Shown one piece after another: positions 7,291 through 14,858 of a DNA stretch of 24,209 bases. Made by a program: the position numbers and the translations under genes. This DNA is from JBCCEV01 sp039030125 (GTDB lineage: Bacteria > Pseudomonadota > Gammaproteobacteria > Ga0077536): assembly GCA_039030125.1 (NCBI GenBank), contig JBCCEV010000055.1, forward strand, positions 1 through 24,209. The letters are read 5' to 3'. The stretch's first letter is position 1. Each line of letters starts with the position of its first letter. The notes under the pieces were generated by a model. It was not told where the DNA came from. It saw only the letters and a program-made list of their open reading frames with translations, and made no database searches.

Positions 7291-7968
7291 ATGTCCCAAG
7301 AGCCCGCGCCCGCCAAACCTTCCGCCTCCGTCGTCATTACGCGTGATCAGGGTGCCAACCTCGAGGTTTTGCTGCTGCGACGTAACGAGAAGATCGTTTT
7401 CCACGGCGGCGCTTGGGTTTTTCCGGGCGGCCGAGTGGACGATGCCGACCACGCCGGCCTCGATGACGAATTAGAGATCGCCAAAGTCGCGGCAGTGCGA
7501 GAAGTTAGTGAGGAGACGGGGCTAACAGTGACGCCAGATGGTCTGCGGCCGTTCGCTCACTGGACAACGCCTATACAGCTTCCAAAACGTTTCGCGACGT
7601 GGTTTTTTGTCGCTGGGATTCCCAAGCATCTCGACGTACAAATTGATAATTCGGAAATCATCGATTTCAAATGGCTGACGGCAAGCGCGGCGCTTAGCGC
7701 CCATCGAAATGGTGAAATCAGCCTGCCTGGCCCTACATTTGTCACCCTTCGACGGTTCGAATCGATCACAACAACCGAGGCACTGCTGCAGGAGGCCATG
7801 GCTAATCCGGTAGAGCGCTTTGAACCGCGAATCGTGAAACTCGAAAACGGACGTTGCGCGCTTTATCGTGAAGATGCCGGTTACGACGGTATCGACATGG
7901 ATATTCCCGGCCCGCGTCACCGGTTAGTCATGGCGGGCACCGATTGGGCGTATGAGCGGGATTTCTGA
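7291..7968 (+). CDS. Nudix hydrolase (NUDT19-like, long-chain type)
   Basis: A Nudix-fold pyrophosphohydrolase of 225 residues. The 23-residue Nudix box GX5EX7REUXEEXGU is matched exactly at residues 56-78, including REV, the EE pair and the closing GL, so the metal site should be intact. WVFPGGRVDDAD just before it resembles the NUDT19/CoA-diphosphatase-like group, but no CoA-specific motif is certain, so the nucleotide substrate is open. I prefer the ATG at 7291, where the domain starts soon after; a frame back to 7201 would add 30 residues with no family likeness. There is no clear Shine-Dalgarno, and a TATAAT sits just upstream. It converges with the NIPSNAP gene, leaving seven bases between stops. 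Confidence 0.88.
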   Translation: MSQEPAPAKPSASVVITRDQGANLEVLLLRRNEKIVFHGGAWVFPGGRVDDADHAGLDDELEIAKVAAVREVSEETGLTVTPDGLRPFAHWTTPIQLPKRFATWFFVAGIPKHLDVQIDNSEIIDFKWLTASAALSAHRNGEISLPGPTFVTLRRFESITTTEALLQEAMANPVERFEPRIVKLENGRCALYREDAGYDGIDMDIPGPRHRLVMAGTDWAYERDF

Positions 7969-7975
7969 GTGCGCA

Positions 7976-8299
7976 TCATGCGTTAGGCCCCCAGGGTGCG
8001 GGGTGCAAGAGTTGTACCTCCTGCGTATCTATCAGCGGCCGGATCTGGACGGCAAAAGCCATAAACGATTCGTGCAAGAACAGCCTTTGCCAAAAATCGC
8101 GCCGTGCGGCGTCGTCATCGAACCGCCATATGTGCATCAGTTGATGCAGACGTCCGGTGTCCGTTGAAAAGTAACCGACCAAATTATTCGAAAAGCCACC
8201 TGCTTCCAATGCTGGCCAACCCAACTCTGAATAAAGCTTGATCACGTTCGGCATTTCACCGACTTTAATTGAATAAGTACGTTGTTCGTAAATCGGCAT
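7976..8299 (-). CDS. NIPSNAP family protein
   Basis: A 107-residue protein with one ferredoxin-like alpha/beta-barrel (NIPSNAP) domain. The start IYEQRTYSIKVG and the middle GRLHQLMHIWRFDDDAAR are hallmarks of the family, as is the DFWQRL segment; the protein ends soon after the last strand. I chose the ATG at 8299, preceded by GAGG, over a slightly longer open frame, because family members begin directly with the E-R-TY strand. The biochemical role of bacterial NIPSNAP proteins is not well defined; some act as small dimeric enzymes or stress proteins. It is divergent from the GST gene at 8357 across a 57-base gap and convergent with the Nudix gene. Confidence 0.88.
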   Translation of the reverse strand: MPIYEQRTYSIKVGEMPNVIKLYSELGWPALEAGGFSNNLVGYFSTDTGRLHQLMHIWRFDDDAARRDFWQRLFLHESFMAFAVQIRPLIDTQEVQLLHPAPWGPNA

Positions 8300-8356
8300 C
8301 AAATAGTCCTCGTCCACGCGGTTGCATGCAGTCTACTGTGACGGCTCGTTTTACCG

Positions 8357-9466
8357 ATGACAACTGAGCGTTACCAACTCTACGCGGTTGAAGGGTCGTA
8401 TTACGCCGCCAAGGCTCGTTCGTGCTTGTTGCGCAAAGGCATCGCGTTCGAGGAGATTCGAGCTGATCGAAGGGCGTTTGAGGAAGTCATAGTGCCGCGC
8501 GTCGGATATCCAATAATTCCGGTGGTCGTAACGCCGAGCGGCGAGACCTTGCAAGACACCACGGCAATCTTCGATTTTCTTGAAGCAACGCATCAGGAAA
8601 TCGCATTGCTTCCAGCATCGCCGGTTACTCGTTTCGCTTGCTATTTAGTTGAGTTCCTTGCCGATGAGTGGCTGAAGATCCCGGCGCTGCATTACCGTTG
8701 GTATTACGACCGGGCCTTCGCCGAGCGCATGATGGGCGAGAACAACGACCCTGATGCGCCGCTGGAGCAACAACTTCGCGTCGGCGCCAAAATTGCCACA
8801 CTGTTTCGGAGCTGGCCCGCCCATCTTGGCGTTAGCGAGGCAACCCGCAACGCTGTGGAAGCAGATCTCTGCGCACTGCTCGAAGCACTCGATGTGCATT
8901 TCGCGCTTTATCCGTTTGTCATGGGAACTTCTGCATCTCTGGCGGACTGCGCGCTGATGGGGCCTGTATATGCACACTTGTTTCACGATCCCTACTCGGG
9001 TGCCATCGTCAGAGATAAAGCGCCCAAGGTGTGCGACTGGATCGAACGCATGCGCACATCCGTTGAGGCAGTGGAGGACCAGCTTACCGATGAGGCCATT
9101 CCCGATTCCTTAATGAACGTACTCGGCCTGATCGCGCGCGATGCAGTCCCAGCGATGTGCGAGGCAATGCCGAAACTTCAGTCTTGGCTGGTGGCATATG
9201 ACGATCGCGACGAATTACCTCGCTATGCGGGTGACTACCTCATCACTTTAGGTCGCGGAACGGCGGCTGAGGCGTCTGCGAGGCGCTCGATTCAGCCCTT
9301 CGAGCAATGGAAACTCCAGCGGCTGCAAGCCAGTTTTGTGTCGGCGGATCAAACTGGAAGAAAAAACATCAGGTCGTTTGCAACCCTGATCGGCGCCGCA
9401 CCCCTGCTCGATATCGAGCTACCCCTTCAAATAAAGCGCGAGAATTTCGTGCTCAGGAAAGCCTAG
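8357..9466 (+). CDS. Atypical glutathione S-transferase-like protein (369 aa)
   Basis: The N-terminal 80 residues form a thioredoxin-like GST domain: the YQLYAVEGSYYAAKARSCLLRKG start, the YPIIPVVV strand with the cis-proline (Pro55), and QDTTAI (66-71) where the glutathione gamma-glutamyl group normally binds. A long helical domain follows (about 90-240), then a tail of more than 100 residues absent from classical GSTs. Tyr15/Tyr16 sit where the catalytic Tyr or Ser often lies, and there is no CPxA motif, so it differs from the two xi-class GSTs to the left. Substrate unknown. The SDR gene starts two bases after its stop, so these two form an operon and may act on the same compound. Confidence 0.83.
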   Translation: MTTERYQLYAVEGSYYAAKARSCLLRKGIAFEEIRADRRAFEEVIVPRVGYPIIPVVVTPSGETLQDTTAIFDFLEATHQEIALLPASPVTRFACYLVEFLADEWLKIPALHYRWYYDRAFAERMMGENNDPDAPLEQQLRVGAKIATLFRSWPAHLGVSEATRNAVEADLCALLEALDVHFALYPFVMGTSASLADCALMGPVYAHLFHDPYSGAIVRDKAPKVCDWIERMRTSVEAVEDQLTDEAIPDSLMNVLGLIARDAVPAMCEAMPKLQSWLVAYDDRDELPRYAGDYLITLGRGTAAEASARRSIQPFEQWKLQRLQASFVSADQTGRKNIRSFATLIGAAPLLDIELPLQIKRENFVLRKA

Positions 9467-9468
9467 TT

Positions 9469-10179
9469 ATGCAACCGATCACCTATGAATCAGCCGTCAT
9501 CAGCGGCGCAAGCCGCGGCATTGGCGCCGCCATCGCCGTCCGCCTGGCCGAATTAGGTGTTAACTCGTGCTTGCTGGGACGCGATAACGACGCCCTCGAA
9601 GAAGTCGCGGAGCAATGCCGCGCCGCGGGCGCACAAGCAGATACCGCGGCTGGCGATGTTAGGGATGAGTCGTATCTAAAGCGTACCTGTGAGAAGGCAA
9701 TTGGACGCTTTGGCGGAGTCGATATTTTGATCAACAACGCCGGAATGGCGGTTGGCGGTGGCGTTACGGACGCCGATCTCGACGCGTGGCGGGGTGTGAT
9801 GGACGTTAATCTATTTTCGACAATGGCACTCACAAAGCATCTCAGCGTTGGCATGATCGAACGAAAACTTGGAGCGATCATCAATATTTCGTCCATTAGT
9901 GGACGGCACACGGCAGCGGGAAATTCGATTTACGCCGCAAGCAAACATGCACTCAATGGTTTCACTGGATGCTTGTTCGAAGATCTACGCGAATTCGGTA
10001 TCAAAGTATCAGCGATTATGCCGGGCTTCGTCGCCACCTCACTGACCGAGAAACTGGCGCTTGATGATGCCAACATGATCCAGCCCGGCGACGTCGCCGA
10101 CGCCGTGGAATATGTGCTCCGTAGCTCGCCACATAGCTGCCCCAGCGAGATCGTTCTAAGGCCGCAACTACGCCCTTGA
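9469..10179 (+). CDS. Short-chain dehydrogenase/reductase
   Basis: A classical SDR of 236 residues that oxidises or reduces an alcohol/ketone with NAD(P). The nucleotide loop SGASRGIG is at 12-19, NNAG at 89-92, and the catalytic set is Ser142 with YAASK (Tyr155, Lys159). A basic Arg after the second strand (GRD at 37-39) suggests NADP(H) preference. The ATG at 9469 follows the GST stop by two bases and has AGGAAAG upstream; the longer open frame lies within the GST gene and lacks family likeness. It could be a 3-oxoacyl reductase-like enzyme, but the substrate cannot be read from the sequence. The 3' end overlaps the convergent DUF255 gene by 12 bases. Confidence 0.92.
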   Translation: MQPITYESAVISGASRGIGAAIAVRLAELGVNSCLLGRDNDALEEVAEQCRAAGAQADTAAGDVRDESYLKRTCEKAIGRFGGVDILINNAGMAVGGGVTDADLDAWRGVMDVNLFSTMALTKHLSVGMIERKLGAIINISSISGRHTAAGNSIYAASKHALNGFTGCLFEDLREFGIKVSAIMPGFVATSLTEKLALDDANMIQPGDVADAVEYVLRSSPHSCPSEIVLRPQLRP

Positions 10180-12207
10180 TATTTCCTCTAGGGCGGCGGC
10201 TAAAGCGTCCGGCGAATTGAGCGCGGGGCCAAAACCACGATTGCTGTGCCATAGGTAAGCGCAATCACTCGCCAGCGGCTGACACGACTCAAGCCCAGGC
10301 GGTAGCTCACCAACGCTATTGGGGATCACATAACATCGTGTCCGGGTAAGCGTCCGAGAACTAAGCGCTTGTCGCCAAAGCTTGGCGGTGGCGGGCTCTT
10401 GCACACGCACAACAATCCGGTCAGGCGGTGCGATGCCATCCAGGGCGTGACGAAGCAAAGTGCCGTGCGCCGAGGGCCAACGGCCGATATCGGATGCCGC
10501 GCCTTGCATGATAGCGTTTGCTCTTTCGGCGTGGGACGCCTGTCCAGTCAACCAAGCCAGCTCCCCCAAACAACGTGCGAGCGTGCCGTTGCCGGAGGGC
10601 AAGGCACTATCACCGTTGAGCTTGCGTCGTTGCAACAACGGTTCGTGCGCTGCGGCGGTGAAGAAGTACCCGCCGTGGGCGGCGTCTTCGAAGTGCTCAG
10701 TCACGGCCGCGGCAAGGGTGAGCGCGAAATTCAAATCGTCGTGTTGCCAGAGCGTCTCCAGCGAGCATATCAATGCGTCCAGCAAGAACACATAGTCGTC
10801 GAGATAACCAGGCGTTTTCACCTCACCGTGTGAGCTGCTCGCGAAAAGTACGCCATCTCGCCAGTGGTTCTCCCCAAGCCAGTTCTTAAGGCTCATGCCT
10901 GCGGCAATCAGTTCCTCGCGTTCCAGAATGCGCCCCGCTTTTATCAGGCCGCTGGCGGTGAGCGCGTTTGCGGCGGTCAGTACCTTGTCCTCACGACGTG
11001 GGCGCGAACGCTCGTTACGTATTGCCAGCAACTTCGCACACTCACCGGCCATGACCTGCGCGGGGTTGTCACGAATAACGCTGTCGGTGGGATCCGCGAG
11101 GCGCAGATGCCACCGGCCGTCCGCCCGCGAGCGGCTCGTTTGTCGGTAGTGACTTGCAAACGCATCTTCACGCTCACCCAAATACGAACCCATGTCCTCC
11201 GGGCGCCAAACATAAAAGGCGCCTTCGATGCCATCCAGATCGGCATCAAGATTGCTCGCGAATCCGCCTTCATCAAGCTGCATTTCCTCAAGCAGCCAGT
11301 CCGCCGTTTGGCCTGCTACGTGTGCCAACCAGGGCGATTTTGTGGGCACGCTGCGTTCCGCATAGATCGCTAAAAGTTGCGCATTATCGACCAGCGATTT
11401 TTCGAAATTCGGGGTTGCCCAATTGCCGTCGTTCGACAGGCCGAAAAAACCGCCAGCGAGATGATCAAACAAACCGCCCAAAGACATCGCGGAAAGCGTG
11501 AAATCCAGCATATGAGACATACGGTCGCGGCGGGCGATATCTTGCTCGTAAGCGATAGCGTCCATCATGAATTCTAGTCCTGGCGGATGCGGAAACTTGG
11601 GTGCTTCGCTGAAACCGCCGTACTTTTCATCAAAACTGCTGTCGATCTGCGCGCACGCACGCTCAATCAGTGCTGCATCAAAAGCGACCGCCTCGATCTC
11701 ATCGGGCGGCCCGGCCAGCGCTTCCTTAAGTTTTGATTTAAATTCTTGGACCTTGTCATCCTGCTTGCCATACATCTTGGCGATACCGGTCAGCGCCTCG
11801 CGGAAACTGGGCGTGGAACGCGTCTGCTGCGGCGGGAAATAACCGCCGGCATAAATCGGTAAATGATCTTTGGGATCGAGGAACAGTGTGAGCGGCCAAC
11901 CACCAGGCTTGCGGTTCAGCATCTGGTAGGTCGACTGATAGATTTGATCGAGATCCGGGCGTTCTTCGCGATCGACTTTGATACACACGAAGTTCTTGTT
12001 CATCGTCTTCGCGACATTATGGTTCTGAAAAGACTCCCTATCCATCTTGTGGCACAGAGAGCTGGCGGCGTACCCAATGGAAAGAAGAATCGGTACGTTT
12101 TTCCGTTTGGCCAGCGCAAAGGCTTCTTTATCCCAGGGATGCCAATGCACCGGATCATCAGCATGATCGCGCAGGTACGGGCTTATTTCATTTTGCAGTC
12201 TATTCAT
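10168..12207 (-). CDS. DUF255 thioredoxin-domain/glycosidase-like protein (YyaL/SSP411 family) lacking one CxxC cysteine
   Basis: A 679-residue member of the family represented by B. subtilis YyaL and animal spermatogenesis-associated protein 20. The N-terminal thioredoxin-like domain (NRLQNEISPYLRDHADDPV onward; KVDREERPDLD; GGWPLTLFLDP) is followed by an alpha/alpha-barrel like N-acylglucosamine 2-epimerases. Length is normal. Relatives carry SIGYSTCHWCHVM; here it is SIGYAASSLCHKM, so the first cysteine of CxxC is Ser49 and only Cys52 remains. The ATG at 12207 is preferred to the GTG three codons earlier, whose Shine-Dalgarno spacing is too short. It lies 22 bases after pqqB and is the last gene of moaD-moaE-pqqB. 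Function of the family is unknown. Confidence 0.92.
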   Translation of the reverse strand: MNRLQNEISPYLRDHADDPVHWHPWDKEAFALAKRKNVPILLSIGYAASSLCHKMDRESFQNHNVAKTMNKNFVCIKVDREERPDLDQIYQSTYQMLNRKPGGWPLTLFLDPKDHLPIYAGGYFPPQQTRSTPSFREALTGIAKMYGKQDDKVQEFKSKLKEALAGPPDEIEAVAFDAALIERACAQIDSSFDEKYGGFSEAPKFPHPPGLEFMMDAIAYEQDIARRDRMSHMLDFTLSAMSLGGLFDHLAGGFFGLSNDGNWATPNFEKSLVDNAQLLAIYAERSVPTKSPWLAHVAGQTADWLLEEMQLDEGGFASNLDADLDGIEGAFYVWRPEDMGSYLGEREDAFASHYRQTSRSRADGRWHLRLADPTDSVIRDNPAQVMAGECAKLLAIRNERSRPRREDKVLTAANALTASGLIKAGRILEREELIAAGMSLKNWLGENHWRDGVLFASSSHGEVKTPGYLDDYVFLLDALICSLETLWQHDDLNFALTLAAAVTEHFEDAAHGGYFFTAAAHEPLLQRRKLNGDSALPSGNGTLARCLGELAWLTGQASHAERANAIMQGAASDIGRWPSAHGTLLRHALDGIAPPDRIVVRVQEPATAKLWRQALSSRTLTRTRCYVIPNSVGELPPGLESCQPLASDCAYLWHSNRGFGPALNSPDALAAALEEISRA

Positions 12208-12229
12208 CTGGATCACCGCTCCGCGAGCG

Positions 12230-13156
12230 CTAAAGCTCTATGTGCATGCCATCGAAGGAAACTTCCCAGCCTTGTTGTTCGACAGCTCGACGCTCGTCGG
12301 TATCTTCGATAAGAATAGGATTGGTCGTGTTGATGTGAATGAAGATTTTTCGAGCGACCTCCAAATCCGCAAACGCCGCCATTGTGCCGTCGCTGCCAGA
12401 GACACTCATGTGTCCCATACGTTGGCCGGTTTTTACGCCGACACCATCGCGAACCATTTCATCGTCAACCCACAAGGTACCGTCGAAAAACACCATCTCG
12501 GCGCCCCTGATCCGCGCGGCCAGCGCGTCAGTCATTTTTGCGCACGCCGGAATGTAGAAGAATCGGGTCTTGCCGGCTTGCTTGACCTCGACGGCAATCG
12601 TGTCCCCCTCCTCGGTCCCAAAATTGTCGCCCTTGGACTTATCCTCAAGCCACAAAGCGACTTTGCCGGGGACGGCAAATGGCAACACCGCGAATCCCAT
12701 ATCAGAGCCGTCTTGTTCGGTAATTTGCGTCTCAACGTTGAGCTCAACGGTTTCTCGCGCCACAAAATCGGGGTTGAGGACATTGAAAATTGAATTGGCA
12801 TTTAATACCGAGAGGACTCTATCGCTGCCATAAAGACGCAAAGGTTGCGACTCGCGAAGGTTCAACAAGCCCGCAACATGGTCAACGTCCGCATTGGTCA
12901 ACAGTGCGCCTTTTATCGGACTTTCCCGCAGCTCCTTTTTCGGATGCAGAATATCGTTATCTGAAATCTGCTGACGCAGATCCGGAGACGCATTGAATAG
13001 CAGCCAGCGCTCGCCATCCGCACTGACGGCCAGCGAGGATTGCGTCCGCTGGGGAGCGCTGGGGTCGTTTTGGCGAGCCCGGCGACTATTCGGGTGATTG
13101 CAGTTCCATTGCGGGTAACCACCACCAGCGGCGGACCCAAGCACGCGTACATACAT
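12230..13156 (-). CDS. pqqB: PQQ biosynthesis protein PqqB
   Basis: PqqB is a metallo-beta-lactamase-fold protein of PQQ synthesis, linked to hydroxylation of the Glu-Tyr intermediate before the PqqC step. The 308-residue product has the expected length and landmarks: LGSAAGGGYPQWNC at the N-terminus, RTQSSLAVSADGERWLLFNASPDLRQQI, the metal-site loop TNADVDHVAGLL, GMGHMSVSG-like segments and INTTNPILIEDTDERR near the end. Many PqqB proteins carry CNCxxC after the PQWN motif; here it reads CNHPNS, so only Cys19 is kept. The ATG overlaps the moaE stop as TAATG, so it is translationally coupled to Moco genes. It lies on the strand opposite to pqqACDE, about 3.3 kb away. Confidence 0.95.
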   Translation of the reverse strand: MYVRVLGSAAGGGYPQWNCNHPNSRRARQNDPSAPQRTQSSLAVSADGERWLLFNASPDLRQQISDNDILHPKKELRESPIKGALLTNADVDHVAGLLNLRESQPLRLYGSDRVLSVLNANSIFNVLNPDFVARETVELNVETQITEQDGSDMGFAVLPFAVPGKVALWLEDKSKGDNFGTEEGDTIAVEVKQAGKTRFFYIPACAKMTDALAARIRGAEMVFFDGTLWVDDEMVRDGVGVKTGQRMGHMSVSGSDGTMAAFADLEVARKIFIHINTTNPILIEDTDERRAVEQQGWEVSFDGMHIEL

Positions 13157-13623
13157 TATTGGTTGGCCTCAAATTCTTCAGTGGTTCCAGGGGTGTTATT
13201 GGTGACCCAACGCTCACCCTCACCGGTTAGTTCCTTCTTCCAAAAAGGCGCTTTGGATTTCAGGTCCTCCATAATGAATCGGCACGCGTCGAAAGCATGA
13301 GCACGGTGGCGCGCCCACACAGCCACCAAAACGATCGGATCACCCGGCACGACTTCGCCCGTACGATGCACAATCAGAAAGTCATCAAGCCCCCATTTGT
13401 TCTGGGCCTCGGCGCCGATCGATTCCAAATGCTGCTCGGTCATCCCGGGGTAGTGTTCCAAGGTCATCTCGAGCACCTGCTCGCCCTCGTTATGATCTCG
13501 CATGGAACCGATAAAAGAAGCGCTCGCGCCAATGGCCCGGCAGCGCTCACCGAGTACGTCGCGCTCGTAGCTTGCAAGCCGCTCGTAAGGCGAAAAGCCG
13601 CGGGCACAAATTTCAACGGTCAA
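13156..13623 (-). CDS. moaE: Molybdopterin synthase catalytic subunit MoaE
   Basis: MoaE is the large subunit of molybdopterin synthase, which adds two sulfurs from MoaD thiocarboxylate to precursor Z (cPMP). The 155-residue product has ASASFIGSMRDHNEG (34-47), EHYPGMTE (56-63), VVPGD, RAHAFDACRFIMEDLK and the active-site lysine segment KSKAPFWKKE (122-131). The frame extends upstream through moaD, but the family start corresponds to LTVEICARGF, encoded from a TTG at 13623, one base after the moaD stop, with a G-rich stretch before it. The end overlaps pqqB as TAATG. The TTG start may lower its translation relative to moaD. Confidence 0.95.
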   Translation of the reverse strand: MTVEICARGFSPYERLASYERDVLGERCRAIGASASFIGSMRDHNEGEQVLEMTLEHYPGMTEQHLESIGAEAQNKWGLDDFLIVHRTGEVVPGDPIVLVAVWARHRAHAFDACRFIMEDLKSKAPFWKKELTGEGERWVTNNTPGTTEEFEANQ

Positions 13624-13624
13624 T

Positions 13625-13858
13625 CTAGCCCCCCGTGGCCGGCGGGAAGAAAGCCACTTCATCGCCGTCTTCAACGCTGTCTTCAAGGTCGCAATAGGCT
13701 TGATTGCGCGCGCACAACATCCCGTTGGGCAGGTCTTTGTCACTCGAGATCACAGACCAAACCTGGCTCACCGTCATGCTGGGCGCGTACTCGCAGGTTG
13801 CATCCCGCGCACCCACGACATCTGCGAGGCTGGCGAAGAATTTAACTTTTACGCTCAT
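13625..13858 (-). CDS. moaD: Molybdopterin synthase sulfur carrier subunit MoaD
   Basis: MoaD is a ubiquitin-like carrier whose C-terminal glycine is adenylated by MoeB and converted to a thiocarboxylate to supply sulfur to cPMP. The 77-residue product starts MSVKVKFFASLADVVG and ends AFFPPATGG; the double glycine at the C-terminus is the reactive tail and is intact. Length is typical (about 80). The ATG at 13858 is the first gene start of the minus-strand moaD-moaE-pqqB-DUF255 run; its Shine-Dalgarno is weak. The shared divergent region with moaC carries a perfect 10-bp inverted repeat. Confidence 0.95.
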   Translation of the reverse strand: MSVKVKFFASLADVVGARDATCEYAPSMTVSQVWSVISSDKDLPNGMLCARNQAYCDLEDSVEDGDEVAFFPPATGG

Positions 13859-13879
13859 AGTGGAGATACTCAGGTCCCG

Positions 13880-13911
13880 ATGGCCCGCTATTTTAGCAGT
13901 CAGCGGGCCAT
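13880..13911. repeat. Perfect 10-bp inverted repeat in the moaD/moaC divergent control region
   Basis: ATGGCCCGCT (13880-13889) and AGCGGGCCAT (13902-13911) are exact reverse complements separated by 12 bases. The element lies 21 bases upstream of the moaD ATG and 51 bases upstream of the moaC ATG. Neither side has a T-tract, so it is not an intrinsic terminator. It could be an operator for both divergent units or an RNA hairpin in either leader; the region is too short and simple to match a full Moco-family riboswitch by eye. Confidence 0.7.
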
Positions 13912-13962
13912 GAAAATTCGCATCACGGTGAATTTTCTATAGAGATTTAGTAGGGTTTGGCG

Positions 13963-14436
13963 ATGAGTGAATTGACGCATTTAGATGAGCAAGGCCACGC
14001 GCGGATGGTCGATGTTGGCGATAAGCCCGCGACCCATCGTGTGGCACAAGCGTCGGGCCAGATATCAATGGCGCCAGAAACCCTACAACTCATCATCTCG
14101 AAGGGCCACAAAAAAGGTGATGTTCTTGCAGTTGCGCGTGTCGCCGGAATTATGGCCGCCAAACGCACGCCAGAACTCATCCCACTTTGCCACCCAATCG
14201 CGCTGACCAAAGTCGAAGTCTCATTCAATATCGACGAGACCAATAATGCCGTGCAAGTCTGCACGGTTGCGGAAACACGCGGCCAAACCGGCGTCGAAAT
14301 TGAAGCCTTGACCGCCGCCCAAATCGCGCTGCTAACGATTTACGACATGTGCAAAGCGGTGGATCGCGGCATGGTCATGTCAAACATCGGTCTCGACGAG
14401 AAATCTGGCGGCAAAAGTGGGTCCTGGCGGCGCTAA
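13963..14436 (+). CDS. moaC: Cyclic pyranopterin monophosphate synthase MoaC
   Basis: MoaC converts the MoaA product 3',8-cyclo-7,8-dihydro-GTP into cPMP, the second half of the first Moco step. The 157-residue product carries ARVAGIMAAKRTPELIPLCHP (58-78), GVEIEALTAA and YDMCKAVDRGM (127-137), with the catalytic residues Lys51, Asp128 and Lys131 at the positions expected for the E. coli enzyme. The ATG at 13963 has AGGG nine bases before it; a TTG two codons earlier is less likely. It is transcribed away from moaDE, and no moaA is adjacent. Its stop is two bases from the stop of the convergent pterin dehydratase gene. Confidence 0.96.
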   Translation: MSELTHLDEQGHARMVDVGDKPATHRVAQASGQISMAPETLQLIISKGHKKGDVLAVARVAGIMAAKRTPELIPLCHPIALTKVEVSFNIDETNNAVQVCTVAETRGQTGVEIEALTAAQIALLTIYDMCKAVDRGMVMSNIGLDEKSGGKSGSWRR

Positions 14437-14438
14437 TA

Positions 14439-14828
14439 TCACTTCGCGTACTTAATATATTTGAATCGCGGATCGTCGGGCGTCCCTTCGAGATCCGTGG
14501 CGTCATCCGCACCTGGCTGCCACATCACGACATCTTCGATTTTTTTAGCCAGGTCAAAATCTTTGTTGGTGATCCCCTTCGCGGCGTGATTTTGTAATTT
14601 CACGGTTACAAATGCGTAAGAAACTGTCAGATCCGGGTGATGCCACCCGGCCTCAGCGAGATGCCCAACGGTGTTCACCACCATCAACGTGCTTTTCCAA
14701 CCCGAGGTCTTATATTTTTTCCTGATCCATCCATCTCGCAGCGTCCACCCCGGCAGCTCCTCGGCGAGCCGTTCTTCAATTTCAGCCTCCGAATAGGTCT
14801 CCTCCGATTTACGTTCCCGCCATCCCAT
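14439..14828 (-). CDS. Pterin-4a-carbinolamine dehydratase family protein
   Basis: The family dehydrates 4a-hydroxytetrahydropterin. The 129-residue product contains the family signature with GWHHPDLTVSY (61-71) and KLQNHAAKGIT (77-87), followed by a conserved acidic residue, so the catalytic histidines (His63, His64, His81) are present. It has N- and C-terminal extensions relative to the roughly 100-residue classical enzyme. A strong Shine-Dalgarno AGGGGAG precedes the ATG at 14828. It is the third gene of the DUF447-MfnB run, 30 bases after mfnB, and is convergent with moaC. No phenylalanine hydroxylase is in view. Family members of this kind have been linked to pterin steps other than aromatic hydroxylation, including Moco-related and C1-carrier roles, so its natural substrate here is open. 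Confidence 0.9.
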   Translation of the reverse strand: MGWRERKSEETYSEAEIEERLAEELPGWTLRDGWIRKKYKTSGWKSTLMVVNTVGHLAEAGWHHPDLTVSYAFVTVKLQNHAAKGITNKDFDLAKKIEDVVMWQPGADDATDLEGTPDDPRFKYIKYAK

Positions 14829-14858
14829 TTGCTTACTCCCCTTGGTTTATCCTGGTCT

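Noticed and set aside
9307..9468. Longer SDR start
   Set aside because: The extension lies in the GST gene and precedes the normal Rossmann start; the ATG at 9469 has a ribosome-binding site.
13624..13743. N-terminal extension of moaE upstream to 13743
   Set aside because: The added residues are out-of-frame moaD sequence; the family start matches the TTG at 13623.
13297..13845. 182-codon plus-strand open frame
   Set aside because: It is antisense to moaE and moaD, whose motifs are unmistakable.
13859..13962. Full Moco-type riboswitch upstream of moaC or moaD
   Set aside because: The region is about 100 bases and shows only one simple stem; the multi-stem layout of known Moco leaders is not visible by eye. 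A covariance-model search would decide.
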